Below are positions 8,509 to 18,143 of a stretch of 64,000 bases of DNA, one piece after another. Each line of letters opens with the position of its first letter. The first letter of the stretch is position 1. The translations under genes and the position numbers were made by a program. Origin of the DNA: Flavobacterium bernardetii (GTDB lineage: Bacteria > Bacteroidota > Bacteroidia > Flavobacteriales > Flavobacteriaceae); contig NZ_JAANOQ010000007.1 in the NCBI RefSeq assembly GCF_011305415.1, positions 1-64,000 of the forward strand, written 5' to 3'. The notes below the pieces were generated by a model that was not told where the DNA came from, did not search any database, and saw only the letters and a program-made list of their open reading frames with translations.

Positions 8509-9273
8509 TTATTTTTTAATTTGATAGGTACTAATTTGATAGTCGGTAAAAATAGACAAAATTCCATCCTTATAGAAGAAATTTTTAATCATTTTTTCAT
8601 CAATTGTAATATTCAATTCTATCTGATTTTCAACGGAATAATAATACATTTTATCGTTAAAAAGATAAAATAAATCGCTTTTGTCAGAAAAAATTACTTT
8701 TTCAAAAGGCTTTACTTTTCCAAGGCTTGCGATTTTTCCAAATTTATTAATGGAATACATTCCGTTTTCACCATCAATCCAATATAAATAATTATAATCC
8801 GAATGTGAATACTTAATCGCTTTATTTATTGGATTTGAAAGTAATTTATAATTTTTAGAATTTAAATTATACAACCCAATTTGCTGACTTAAACTATCAT
8901 AAAACCACAATTCATTTTGGGAAGCTGGTTTTAAAATTTCGCTATTAATTTCAGAAAAAATGGTGGAACTAATTTCGTTAAACTGAGCATCTAACAAAAC
9001 AAAAGCGTTATTTTGTTTATAAAAAACTAGTGTTTGCAACATATTAAACGTTTCCACGCCGGTTATTTTTCCAAATTTATTATTTGTATAATTTAAAGTA
9101 TCTTTTTCATTAATCTTGTACAAATTATTACTTGAAGAAAAATAATTATTTCCAGAAATATCATTCCCCCAGAAAACTTCATAATTTGCAGACTTCACTC
9201 CTACTTTCTCAAAATAAATATTTTGAGCTGAAGAGCAAAAAGTGGTAAAAAGAAACAGAAGTAAGATTCTCAT
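8509..9273 (-). CDS. Secreted protein of unknown function, propeller-like
   Basis: The family is not recognised. The protein begins with a signal peptide (MRILLLFLFTTFCSSAQ). The ATG at 9273 was chosen over a start 12 codons earlier because the longer version would overlap the predicted -7 box at 9290-9297. The mature part (about 240 residues) has repeated strand pairs with Tyr/Phe and Lys, such as YSHSDYNYLYWIDG and LFYLFNDKMYYY, suggesting a beta-propeller fold. It is probably periplasmic or on the cell surface. It lies directly upstream of the deoxynucleoside kinase, and this pairing says little about its role. Confidence 0.6.
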   Translation of the reverse strand: MRILLLFLFTTFCSSAQNIYFEKVGVKSANYEVFWGNDISGNNYFSSSNNLYKINEKDTLNYTNNKFGKITGVETFNMLQTLVFYKQNNAFVLLDAQFNEISSTIFSEINSEILKPASQNELWFYDSLSQQIGLYNLNSKNYKLLSNPINKAIKYSHSDYNYLYWIDGENGMYSINKFGKIASLGKVKPFEKVIFSDKSDLFYLFNDKMYYYSVENQIELNITIDEKMIKNFFYKDGILSIFTDYQISTYQIKK

Positions 9274-9289
9274 AAGTTCAATATTAACA

Positions 9290-9297
9290 CAAAAATA
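9290..9297 (-). promoter_or_regulatory. -7 promoter box for the secreted-protein/deoxynucleoside kinase operon
   Basis: On the minus strand TATTTTTG fits TAnnTTTG, 17 bases before the chosen ATG at 9273. It helps decide the start of that gene. Confidence 0.5.
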
Positions 9298-9367
9298 ACA
9301 AATTAGCATGTAACTATTTCAGGTTTTTGTTGTCTAAATAGATATCGAAACAAAAAAACACGTAATA

Positions 9368-10291
9368 ATGAAAAAAATATTTTTAGCTGTATTGGGTTTA
9401 TCCACTTTTATAGCAACTGCACAAAAGGATTTCCAAGGAATGGCTGTTTATGAATCTAAGACTTCTACAGCAGATTTTGCGAAAAATTTCGAAGGTAACA
9501 AAGATATTACTCCAGAAATGAAATCTCAAATTATGGAAAGAATGAAAAAAATGTTTGAAAAAACGTTTGTTCTAAATTTCGATAAATCATCATCTATTTA
9601 TAAAGAAGAAGAAAAATTAGATGCTCCAGGTCAAAACGGAGGTGGAAGAATGATGGCAAGCTTAATGGGCGGAGGCGGAACTTATTACAAAAACGTAAAA
9701 GAAAAACAATACACTGTAGACAAAGAAGTTTTTGGAAAAGAGTTTTTAATTAAAGATTCTTTACCAAATTTGAAATGGGTTTTATCTGAAGAATCTAAAA
9801 AAATTGGAGACTACACTTGTTTTAAAGCAACAGCTGTGAAAGAGGCAAGTAAATCTGATTTTAGAAACTATAGAAAAAAAGACGAAAAGAAAAAAGAAGC
9901 TGTAAAAACAGAAGAAATTAAGAAAGACGAAAGCGCTCCTACTGAAAAAAAAGACGAAAAGAAAACTAACTTTTTCGACGAAATAGATTTACCTAAAGAA
10001 ATTACGGTAACAGCTTGGTATTGCCCAGAAATTCCAGTAAATCAAGGTCCTGATGAATATTGGGGTTTGCCAGGATTAATTATGGAAGTTAACGATGGAA
10101 AAACAGTTATTATGTGTTCTAAATTGGTGATGAACGTGAAAGACAAAATGGAGATTAAAGCTCCAACTGGTGGCGATAAAGTAACTCAAAAAGAATTTGA
10201 CGACATTATGATTAAGAAAATGAAAGAAATGAGTGAAATGAATGGCGGTCCAGGATCAAAAGGTGGAATGCAAATGAGAATGGGAAGATAA
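9368..10291 (+). CDS. GLPGLI family secreted protein
   Basis: The protein has a signal peptide (MKKIFLAVLGLSTFIATAQ), followed by a roughly 290-residue exported domain. It carries the naming motif WGLPGLI at residues 232-238, followed by EVNDGKT. A low-complexity Lys/Glu stretch (about residues 165-200) and Met/Gly-rich ends are lineage-specific decoration. The family is found in Bacteroidota, usually next to a large carboxypeptidase-regulatory/outer-membrane barrel protein, exactly as here. The molecular function is not known. Confidence 0.85.
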   Translation: MKKIFLAVLGLSTFIATAQKDFQGMAVYESKTSTADFAKNFEGNKDITPEMKSQIMERMKKMFEKTFVLNFDKSSSIYKEEEKLDAPGQNGGGRMMASLMGGGGTYYKNVKEKQYTVDKEVFGKEFLIKDSLPNLKWVLSEESKKIGDYTCFKATAVKEASKSDFRNYRKKDEKKKEAVKTEEIKKDESAPTEKKDEKKTNFFDEIDLPKEITVTAWYCPEIPVNQGPDEYWGLPGLIMEVNDGKTVIMCSKLVMNVKDKMEIKAPTGGDKVTQKEFDDIMIKKMKEMSEMNGGPGSKGGMQMRMGR

Positions 10292-10314
10292 TTTTCACAT
10301 AAAAAAGAAAAACT

Positions 10315-10334
10315 AAGTCGCCTTATGGCGACTT
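10315..10334 (+). other. Stable hairpin between the GLPGLI gene and its outer-membrane partner
   Basis: Arms AAGTCGCC and GGCGACTT (8 bp, 4-base loop) are GC-rich for this genome but are not followed by a T run. It is more likely an RNA-processing or stability element than a terminator. Confidence 0.55.
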
Positions 10335-10362
10335 AAATTTATATTACAATTCTAAATATCAA

Positions 10363-13080
10363 ATGAAAAAAATAATTTTACTATTAGCCATTTTCATCTC
10401 AGGCTCAATTTCTGCACAATCTGTTAAAGTAACGGGAATCTTAAAAGACTCCGACAATTTAGTTATAGAAACAGCTAATGTTATGGCAGTAAACCAAGTT
10501 ACAAAAGCCATGGACGCTTATAATATTACTAGTGAAAAAGGAGAATTCTCATTAAATTTAAAAGCCAATACCGAATACATCATTAAAGCCGGATATATTG
10601 GTTATGCCCCTTTCGAGAGAAAAATCACAACCACAAAAGAAAACATGACTTTCGATATTGTTTTAACGGGTACAAATACCATTGAAACAGTTGAAATTGT
10701 TAAAGAAATGCCTGTTCGAATTAGTGGTGATACCATTATTTATAATTCGGATTCGTTTACAAATGGAACGGAGAAAAAATTAGAAGATGTACTAAAAAAA
10801 TTGCCAGGAGTTTCCGTAAATAAAGATGGTGAAATTGAGGTTGAAGGTAAAAAAGTACAAAAAGTAATGGTTGAAGGAAAAGATTTTTTTGATGGCGACA
10901 CCAAAATTGCTACTAAAAATATTCCTGCAGATGCGTTAGATAAAATTCAAGTTTTAAGAAACTACAATGAAGTTTCTAACTTAAAGGGCTTAGAAAATAA
11001 CGAAGACAATGTAGCCATTAATATCAAACTAAAAGAAGGTAAAAAGAATTTTTGGTTTGGTGATATGCTAGCTGGAGCTGGAGTTGGCGACACCGAAGGC
11101 AGAAGTATATTAAATCCAAAATTGTTTTATTATAGCCCAAAATACAGCGTTAATTTAATTGGTAATTTAAACAATATTGGTGAATTACCTTTAACCATGC
11201 AAGACTATTTCAAGTTTACGGGTGGTTTTAAAAATATGATGAAAAAAGGTGGTTCTAATTTCGGGGTTTCTTCTAACGATTTGGGAATTATGGGAATGAG
11301 AAACAATCGCGCTAAAAACATTGATGCCAAATTTGGCGCTGCAAACTTCTCTTACAATCCATCAAAAGCTTGGACAATTAGTGGTTTCGGAATTTATTCG
11401 TACAATAAAACCGATTTACAAACGGATAACATTTACAATCGTTCGGATAAATTACCAAACGGAACACCTATAAATGTAACAGAAAATCGTCAAGATAATT
11501 CAAAACAAAAAACCAAGTTAGGCTTGTTTAAATTAAGTTCAAGTTATGTGCCATCTGCAAAAATGCATTTAGATTACGATGCTTTGTTAAAAACGTCAGA
11601 CCAATTGGAAAGTCAGAATGTAATTTCAAATTTACAAGGAAATATCTTTACAGAAAAAAGTCAAAAACCAATATCTGTAAGTCAAAACCTAAATTACTAT
11701 TACACGTTAAATGACAAAAATGTATTTGCATTTGAAGTACAAAATTTATTTCAACAAGAAGATCCATTTTACAATGCTAATTTACAAACGCAACCTTTTG
11801 TTTTAGTGGGTTATACTCCTTTTCAAACAAGAAATGATGTCAATCAAAACAGATTTGTAAAAACAAATAAAACAGATGCTAAGTTTGATTATTACTATAT
11901 GGTAACCCCAAAAAGTAATATTAATGTTACTATAGGAAACACTTATTCGTACCAAAATTTCAATTCTAGTATGTTCCAAATTTTAGATAACGGAACACAA
12001 AACAATTTAACAGATAGTTCTAATACTAATGATGTAGATTATGCTTTCAACGATGCTTTTGTTGGCTTACATTACAAAATGTTATTTGGGAAATTTACTT
12101 TAAATCCTGGAGTTTCGTTACACCAATTTAACACGAACGATACGCAATTGAACAGTTCAAACAAAATGAGTTTCAATAGAGTTTTACCAGATTTCTATGC
12201 GTTATGGCAAATGAAAAAATCGCAATCATTAACCTATAATTTCTCATTAACTAACAATTTTACAGATATAGTTAAACTTTCTCAAGGCTATGTGTTTTCA
12301 AACTACAACAGTTTATATAGTGGAAATCGATTCTTAGAAAACTCTGTTTCTCAAGTTCATTCGTTGCGTTTCTTTAAGTTTAGCATGTTTAATATGGAAA
12401 ATATTTTTGCTAACTTAATATATACAAAACAAACGGACATTATTACTAACAAAGCTTTTATAGAGCCGTTAAATGTAAATCAGATTTCAAGTTCAGTCAA
12501 TATGAATTCTAATTTTCCAAACGAATCACTTTCTGGAATGTTTAATTATGGTCGTTCGTTTGCCCGATATTTCAAAGCAAATGCAGGCGCAAGTGTTGCT
12601 TGGAGTAAAAACAACAACATTCGTGTGAATCTTGACAAGTCAGAATACATTCAAAACACAGAATCATTTACACAAAACTATGACATCGGATTTTCAACAA
12701 ATTTAAAAAACCTACCTAACATTGAATTGGCTTATGATTTCACAATTAACGATTTCCAAGACCAAGTGAATTATGTAGATAATCCTTCAGTAACTTTAGA
12801 ATATTTCTTTTTAGATGCCTTTTCTTTTACATCTGAATATAGTTTTTACCATAACAGGAATAAAGCTAAAACTATTGACACCGAATATGATTTCTTAACG
12901 GCATCATTATCGTATCAGAAAAAAGACAGCAAATTAGAATATAAACTAAGCGCTACAAACTTATTGAACACCACTTCATTAAACGACAATACTTTTAATG
13001 CCTTAGGTGGTTCAACTAACTTTTCAAGTTATTATGTGCAACCACGTTATGTTATTTTTAGCTTAAAATATAATTTATAA
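10363..13080 (+). CDS. Outer-membrane beta-barrel protein, TonB-dependent-receptor-like, with CarboxypepD_reg domain
   Basis: A signal peptide (MKKIILLLAIFISGSISAQ) leads into a carboxypeptidase-regulatory-like beta-sandwich (about residues 22-108). A plug-like region follows (about 115-225, with DVLKKLPGVSVNKDGEIEVEGK and IPADALDKIQVLRNYNEVSN), then a long barrel (about 230-905) ending in IFSLKYNL with the aromatic-rich C-terminal strand. This is the OMP_b-brl_3 type of barrel, common in Flavobacteriia. No canonical TonB box was picked out. Its ligand is unknown. It sits 71 bases after the GLPGLI gene and is presumably co-expressed with it. Confidence 0.83.
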   Translation: MKKIILLLAIFISGSISAQSVKVTGILKDSDNLVIETANVMAVNQVTKAMDAYNITSEKGEFSLNLKANTEYIIKAGYIGYAPFERKITTTKENMTFDIVLTGTNTIETVEIVKEMPVRISGDTIIYNSDSFTNGTEKKLEDVLKKLPGVSVNKDGEIEVEGKKVQKVMVEGKDFFDGDTKIATKNIPADALDKIQVLRNYNEVSNLKGLENNEDNVAINIKLKEGKKNFWFGDMLAGAGVGDTEGRSILNPKLFYYSPKYSVNLIGNLNNIGELPLTMQDYFKFTGGFKNMMKKGGSNFGVSSNDLGIMGMRNNRAKNIDAKFGAANFSYNPSKAWTISGFGIYSYNKTDLQTDNIYNRSDKLPNGTPINVTENRQDNSKQKTKLGLFKLSSSYVPSAKMHLDYDALLKTSDQLESQNVISNLQGNIFTEKSQKPISVSQNLNYYYTLNDKNVFAFEVQNLFQQEDPFYNANLQTQPFVLVGYTPFQTRNDVNQNRFVKTNKTDAKFDYYYMVTPKSNINVTIGNTYSYQNFNSSMFQILDNGTQNNLTDSSNTNDVDYAFNDAFVGLHYKMLFGKFTLNPGVSLHQFNTNDTQLNSSNKMSFNRVLPDFYALWQMKKSQSLTYNFSLTNNFTDIVKLSQGYVFSNYNSLYSGNRFLENSVSQVHSLRFFKFSMFNMENIFANLIYTKQTDIITNKAFIEPLNVNQISSSVNMNSNFPNESLSGMFNYGRSFARYFKANAGASVAWSKNNNIRVNLDKSEYIQNTESFTQNYDIGFSTNLKNLPNIELAYDFTINDFQDQVNYVDNPSVTLEYFFLDAFSFTSEYSFYHNRNKAKTIDTEYDFLTASLSYQKKDSKLEYKLSATNLLNTTSLNDNTFNALGGSTNFSSYYVQPRYVIFSLKYNL

Positions 13081-13092
13081 GAAATAATTAAT

Positions 13093-13132
13093 AAAAAAAA
13101 TCCCGATTTGAAATTCAAATCGGGATTTTTTT
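13093..13132. terminator. Bidirectional terminator between the barrel gene and asnB
   Basis: Arms AATCCCGATTTG and CAAATCGGGATT (12 bp, 5-base loop) have an A run on the left and a T run on the right, serving two convergent genes. The stem core (ATCCCGAT/ATCGGGAT) is the same as in the terminator at 1346. Confidence 0.88.
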
Positions 13133-14999
13133 ATATTTTCATTTTAGAAAACTTATCTATTTTTTGTTGAATCTCTTGATGTGATTCGTTAAAGTCATAC
13201 AACAAACCAAACAATTCTACCGAAGCTAGTTTTCCAATAAAATAAGGATTTTCGTTTTGTAGCATATAATCTAAAGTTGCATCATCTAATTGTAAATGCT
13301 GTACCACATAGCCGTTTTTGAAAAATTCTTTTGTAAAACGCACCCCATTTAATCCGTCTATTGGTAAACCATTTTTCTTTTTGGCAACTAAATTTTGAGG
13401 TAAATATTTTTTAGCCACTTCACGCACAATCCATTTATCAGTAATAAAAGGATGTTTTTTATTGTGTAATTGAGTAGTCCAACGTGTTTTGTATTCTAAA
13501 GGTAAGTTTAAACCAAATTTCACTACATCTTCATGTAAAAATGGAAAACGTACTTCTATAGAAGAAATCATTCCCATTCTGTCATTTCGATACAATAAAG
13601 CTTGTAAATGTTTTTGCATCATTTCGAAAGAATCTAAATAATACTTTTGCTCATTTTTTGACACGAAAGAAAACAGTTCTGAACCTTCTTCGTACAACAT
13701 TTCGCTTTTATAACCATTTGCTAAACGAACATTGAAACTATCCAAATTTGAGGATTCTGAAGGAAATAAATAATTATTTAAAGCAGGATATATTTTGTAA
13801 AATTTCTTTAAAATTTCTTGAGGTAACAATAATGCTTTTTTGTAACGAGCTGCCATCAATTTGGAATAACCTAAAAACAATTCATCAGATCCTTCACCAC
13901 AAATTACGGATTTTACATCGTTTTGTCTTGCCAAATGCGCGACTCTTGAAATCGGGACACCATTCGTAAAATATACAATTGGTCCTGCATTATATTCTGT
14001 TGCAGTAACCCAATGATTTAAAAAATCTTCGGGATGAAATTCTGTTTTATGTAAAGGTAAATCTAAATGTTTTGCTAAAGCTAATGAATCTGAATATTCT
14101 GAATGTTTCCCAACAATATCAGCAGTAAACAATTGAATATTAGGCTGTGATTTTTTGGCCATTGCCGTTAAAACTGAAGAATCAATTCCACCACTCACAA
14201 ATGCACCCATTGGAAAATCTGAAACTAACATTTCATCCACAGATTTTGACAACAACGCATCAAATTCTTTGACAATTTCTGATTTTGGTTTTTTAGCTAA
14301 ATCTTTATGATAGTTCGCATCAACTTGATCTGATAGTTTATAATAATAGTCTTCTGAAATTTCTAAATTGGAAGCAATTTTAACAACAGTTCCTGGCTCT
14401 ACGTTAACAATTTCATTAAACAAAGTATAAGAAGAACTTCCTTCTAAAGTACTATTTAAAGACAACATTGTTTTATAACTATCCGGTTTCAATTGCAAAC
14501 CTTTAGCTAAAGTTCTCGATTCTGAAGCGAAGGCAAATACTTCTGAATTATTTACAAAAAACAAGGGCTTTATTCCGAAACGATCGCGAACTAAAAAAAG
14601 TTCTTTCTTTTTTACATCATAAAAAGAAAAAGCAAACATTCCTTTAATATCTCGAAGCGTTTTTTCAATTCCGAAATGAATTAAATATTGAAAAAGCACT
14701 TCAGTATCTGAAGTTGTAGTAAAATTTACAGTTGGCAAATGTTGTTTTAAGGCTAAGAAATTATAAATTTCTCCATTAAAACACAATACGAAATCATCAT
14801 TAAAAAAAGGTTGATTGGAACGACTATTCCCATCAATTAAAGACAGTCTTTGGTGAAAAAAATGAGCATTAGCTACTTTATTCCACTCTCCTGAATAATC
14901 AGGACCACGGTGTATTTGTAGTTCACTCAAACCTTTTACCAAGATTTGTTTTTTATTCTCAGGGAGATTTTTATTAATAAAACCGGATATGCCGCACAT
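13131..14999 (-). CDS. asnB: Asparagine synthase (glutamine-hydrolysing)
   Basis: The enzyme makes asparagine from aspartate, ATP and glutamine. The N-terminal class II glutaminase domain begins with the catalytic Cys2 (MCGISGF), with RGPD at 31-34 and the FNGEIYN segment. The C-terminal synthetase domain carries the PP-loop SGGIDSS at residues 269-275. At 622 residues it is the AsnB type with a full synthetase domain. Related enzymes also amidate surface-sugar or peptide substrates, so a role outside asparagine synthesis cannot be excluded. It is monocistronic with a strong promoter. Confidence 0.88.
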   Translation of the reverse strand: MCGISGFINKNLPENKKQILVKGLSELQIHRGPDYSGEWNKVANAHFFHQRLSLIDGNSRSNQPFFNDDFVLCFNGEIYNFLALKQHLPTVNFTTTSDTEVLFQYLIHFGIEKTLRDIKGMFAFSFYDVKKKELFLVRDRFGIKPLFFVNNSEVFAFASESRTLAKGLQLKPDSYKTMLSLNSTLEGSSSYTLFNEIVNVEPGTVVKIASNLEISEDYYYKLSDQVDANYHKDLAKKPKSEIVKEFDALLSKSVDEMLVSDFPMGAFVSGGIDSSVLTAMAKKSQPNIQLFTADIVGKHSEYSDSLALAKHLDLPLHKTEFHPEDFLNHWVTATEYNAGPIVYFTNGVPISRVAHLARQNDVKSVICGEGSDELFLGYSKLMAARYKKALLLPQEILKKFYKIYPALNNYLFPSESSNLDSFNVRLANGYKSEMLYEEGSELFSFVSKNEQKYYLDSFEMMQKHLQALLYRNDRMGMISSIEVRFPFLHEDVVKFGLNLPLEYKTRWTTQLHNKKHPFITDKWIVREVAKKYLPQNLVAKKKNGLPIDGLNGVRFTKEFFKNGYVVQHLQLDDATLDYMLQNENPYFIGKLASVELFGLLYDFNESHQEIQQKIDKFSKMKI

Positions 15000-15021
15000 T
15001 TAAACTAGGGGTTTAGAAGTA

Positions 15022-15051
15022 CAAAAATAGTATAAAATTCATTTTATACAA
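15022..15051 (-). promoter_or_regulatory. asnB promoter with an inverted repeat filling the spacer
   Basis: On the minus strand TTG (15051-15049) is followed after 19 bp by TATTTTTG (15029-15022), a full Bacteroidota promoter. The spacer contains the inverted repeat TATAAAAT-TC-ATTTTATA, a possible operator or simply AT-rich DNA. Confidence 0.65.
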
Positions 15052-15066
15052 CATAAAATCAATATT

Positions 15067-16317
15067 TTACATTCCAGTACGAATCGCTTCAACAGGATCT
15101 AACTTGGAAGCCGAAATTGCGGGTAAAATTCCTGAGATTAAGCCAATTGCAATTGATAAACTTGAACCTAAAATTATATTTGAAGTACTCAAAACAAATT
15201 CAAAATCTAATGCGCTTGTTAATATCATAGCAATAATCCAAACCAATAAAATTCCAATTAATCCACCAAACATTGCTAAAATTACCGCTTCAAATAGAAA
15301 CTGAAACAATATAAATTTATTTTTCGCTCCTAAAGCTTTCTGAATTCCAATTAAATTGGTTCTTTCTTTAACAGATACAAACATAATATTGGCAATTCCA
15401 AATCCACCAACTAAAAGCGAGAAAATACTAATTCCCCAACCGGCAATGTTCATTTGTCCCATAATATCATCAATAAAATCGGTAAATCCTGAAAGAATAT
15501 TTACGAAAAAATTATTAATCTCACCAGCTCTTAATCCTCTGAAATTTCTCATTTTATTAGCCACTTCAGCCTTAAACTCTTCAATATCAACATCTGCTTT
15601 TGGCTTAATTAAAATCGCTGGTGTAAAAATAGCACTATTGTCTCCATATAATTTTCTAATATTATTCACTGGTAAAAAAACTGCCACATCATTGGAATCA
15701 CCAAAGGTGTTTTCTCCCATTTTTTTCAACACACCAATTACGGTATAACGTTGACCATATAACCGAATTTGTTTTCCAATAGGCTCATTTCCTTTGAACA
15801 AACCTTCAGCAACTTCACTTCCAATAACTATAACAGCGGTTCCAGAATTGGATTCCGCTTCATTAAAAAGTCTTCCTTTTTCGACTTTAAAAGGTTCGAT
15901 TTCGAAAAATTCATTAGTAGATGGCTTTACACGAATAGAATTCACCGTATTGTCATCATATTTTATCGTTTGATTACCTGTAAAAAAATTGAAGGATATC
16001 TTATCAATATCATCCATATTTTTCTGTAAATATTGATATTCTTCATATTTTACATGAGGAAATTGATCGCGTTTCCATTCTTCAACATCGGTTGGCCCGA
16101 AAGAATATTTAAAAACATAAATCGTATTTTTATCCATACCATCTAAACTATCTACAATATTTTTTTTCAAAGAATCAACTGCTGCTAAAACCGCAATAAT
16201 AGAAAAAATACCAACCGTAACGCCTAACAAAGACAATAGCGTTCGTAATTTATTATTTCTCAAGGCATTAATCGCAAAAGCAAAACTTTCTTTTAGTAAA
16301 CGAATGTATAGTATCAT
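15067..16317 (-). CDS. ABC transporter permease, MacB/FtsX type
   Basis: This is the membrane subunit of a MacB-like ABC system. The first helix (about residues 20-45, after NNKLRTLLSLLGVTVGIFS) is followed by a large periplasmic MacB_PCD domain (about 50-260). Three C-terminal helices of the FtsX domain end in the typical SKLDPVEAIR. The ATG at 16317 is preferred because homologues begin close to the RLLKESF motif. A start 7 codons upstream at 16338 is also possible. No ATPase gene is adjacent, so the partner must be elsewhere. Substrate unknown. Confidence 0.82.
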   Translation of the reverse strand: MILYIRLLKESFAFAINALRNNKLRTLLSLLGVTVGIFSIIAVLAAVDSLKKNIVDSLDGMDKNTIYVFKYSFGPTDVEEWKRDQFPHVKYEEYQYLQKNMDDIDKISFNFFTGNQTIKYDDNTVNSIRVKPSTNEFFEIEPFKVEKGRLFNEAESNSGTAVIVIGSEVAEGLFKGNEPIGKQIRLYGQRYTVIGVLKKMGENTFGDSNDVAVFLPVNNIRKLYGDNSAIFTPAILIKPKADVDIEEFKAEVANKMRNFRGLRAGEINNFFVNILSGFTDFIDDIMGQMNIAGWGISIFSLLVGGFGIANIMFVSVKERTNLIGIQKALGAKNKFILFQFLFEAVILAMFGGLIGILLVWIIAMILTSALDFEFVLSTSNIILGSSLSIAIGLISGILPAISASKLDPVEAIRTGM

Positions 16318-16419
16318 AAAAATCAATATTCTAAACATATGTAGCTCAAAAGCAAAAAATGTTACAATTTCTAGTGGAGTTTTTTTGTACTTTATATAGT
16401 AATTTAGAAAATGAAATTA

Positions 16420-16450
16420 TTGCATTTTCTTATTCAAATACTTACTTTTG
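16420..16450 (+). promoter_or_regulatory. purH promoter
   Basis: TTG at 16420-16422 and the -7 box TACTTTTG at 16443-16450 are separated by 20 bp. The box overlaps a TTG codon at 16448 that would otherwise extend purH, so the start must be later. Confidence 0.7.
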
Positions 16451-16474
16451 CACTTTAAAACAAACAACAATACA

Positions 16475-18001
16475 ATGACTCACACAAAACAAATCAAATC
16501 GGCATTAATTTCCGTATTTGACAAAACTGGTTTAGAACCAATTATTAAAGCACTTCACCAAAATAATGTAACAATTTATTCTACTGGAGGAACGCAAGAT
16601 TTCATTAAAAACTTAAATGTTCCTGTTGTAGCTGTAGAAGACATTACTTCTTTCCCTGAAATATTAGGCGGAAGAGTAAAAACATTACATCCGAAAATTT
16701 TTGGTGGAATTTTAAACCGTCAAGACAATGAAAGTGATGTGGCTCAAATGACTGAATTTGATATCCCACAAATTGATTTGGTAATTGTAGATTTATATCC
16801 ATTTGAAAAAACAGTTGCTTCTGGAGCTAGTGAAGGTGATATCATTGAAAAAATTGATATTGGTGGAATTTCTTTAATTCGTGCCGCAGCAAAAAACTTT
16901 AAAGACACAACTATTGTGGCTTCTGTTGATGAATACGCTACTTTTTTAGGTTTTTATACTGAAAATAATGGCTCAATTTCAATCGAACAAAGAAAATTAT
17001 TAGCCACAAAAGCGTTTCATACTTCATCAAATTACGATACAGCTATTTTTAATTACTTCAACACAGAAGATACCTATTTAAAAATTAGCGAAGAAAAAGG
17101 ACAAGTTTTACGTTACGGAGAAAACCCACATCAAAAAGGGTTTTTCTTTGGTGATTTCGATAAAATGTTCACGAAATTACACGGTAAAGAATTATCATAC
17201 AACAATTTGTTAGATGTAGATGCCGGAGTGAATTTAATGAATGAATTCAAAAACAACGAACCAACATTTGCCATTTTAAAACACAATAATGCTTGTGGTT
17301 TAGCAACAAGACAAACAATGAAAGAGGCCTACTTAGATGCATTGGCTGGTGATCCAACTTCTGCTTTTGGTGGTGTTTTAATTGCGAATGGAAACATTGA
17401 TGTAGCAACTGCAGAAGAAATTAATAAATTATTTTGCGAAGTGGTAATCGCTCCTTCATACGATCAAGAAGCTATTGATATTTTAGAAGAAAAAAAGAAC
17501 AGAATTATTTTAGTAATTAACGATGTTGATTTACCTGCTAAAAATGTTCGTACCTGTTTGAATGGAATTTTAGTTCAAGATAAAGATAACATTACAGATT
17601 CAGCAGCTATCTTAAAAACAGCAACTTTAACTGCTCCAACTGCAGAAGAAATTGAAGATTTATTATTCGCTTCTAAAATTTGTAAGCATACAAAATCTAA
17701 CACTATTGTTTTTGCAAAAAACCGTCAGTTAATCTCTTCAGGAACAGGACAAACCTCTAGAGTTGACGCCTTAGACCAAGCCATTAAAAAAGCAAAAACT
17801 TTTGAATTTGATTTAACGGGTGCTGTAATGGCAAGTGATGCTTTTTTCCCTTTCCCTGATTGTGTAGAAATCGCAAATAAAGCAGGAATTACAGCAATTA
17901 TTCAACCAGGTGGTTCTATAAAAGATGAATTAAGTATCAACTATTGCAACGACAACAAAGTAGCAATGGTTATGACTGGAGTTCGTCATTTCAAACACTA
18001 G
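16475..18001 (+). CDS. purH: Bifunctional AICAR formyltransferase / IMP cyclohydrolase
   Basis: It catalyses the last two steps of IMP synthesis. The N-terminal IMP cyclohydrolase (MGS-like) domain shows ALISVFDKTGLEPI, YSTGGT and GGRVKTLHPKI. The C-terminal AICAR transformylase domain contains LRYGENPHQKG, ILKHNNACGLA and the ending FPFPDCVEIA...KDELSINYCN. The start at ATG 16475 (MTHTKQIKSALIS) was chosen because the TTG at 16448 lies inside the -7 promoter box. Length 508 residues is normal. The gene has its own terminator and precedes the mre operon. Confidence 0.95.
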   Translation: MTHTKQIKSALISVFDKTGLEPIIKALHQNNVTIYSTGGTQDFIKNLNVPVVAVEDITSFPEILGGRVKTLHPKIFGGILNRQDNESDVAQMTEFDIPQIDLVIVDLYPFEKTVASGASEGDIIEKIDIGGISLIRAAAKNFKDTTIVASVDEYATFLGFYTENNGSISIEQRKLLATKAFHTSSNYDTAIFNYFNTEDTYLKISEEKGQVLRYGENPHQKGFFFGDFDKMFTKLHGKELSYNNLLDVDAGVNLMNEFKNNEPTFAILKHNNACGLATRQTMKEAYLDALAGDPTSAFGGVLIANGNIDVATAEEINKLFCEVVIAPSYDQEAIDILEEKKNRIILVINDVDLPAKNVRTCLNGILVQDKDNITDSAAILKTATLTAPTAEEIEDLLFASKICKHTKSNTIVFAKNRQLISSGTGQTSRVDALDQAIKKAKTFEFDLTGAVMASDAFFPFPDCVEIANKAGITAIIQPGGSIKDELSINYCNDNKVAMVMTGVRHFKH

Positions 18002-18027
18002 AAAATTACCCACAAAACCTATATTTT

Positions 18028-18066
18028 AAAACGCATTAAAAATTTATTTTTTAATGCGTTTTTATT
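18028..18066 (+). terminator. Terminator after purH
   Basis: Arms AAAACGCATTAAAAA and TTTTTAATGCGTTTT (15 bp) with a 5-base loop run into more T. It lies 27 bases after the purH stop. Confidence 0.85.
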
Positions 18067-18090
18067 TTAAATAATTCCAAATAAATTTTA

Positions 18091-18098
18091 TACTTTTG
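18091..18098 (+). promoter_or_regulatory. -7 promoter box for the mreBCD-mrdA-rodA operon
   Basis: TACTTTTG matches TAnnTTTG 45 bases before the mreB ATG, directly after the purH terminator. No good -33 TTG at the expected distance. Confidence 0.55.
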
Positions 18099-18143
18099 TT
18101 AGTTGAATATAAACATACAAAATACTAAACCCTTGATATAAAT

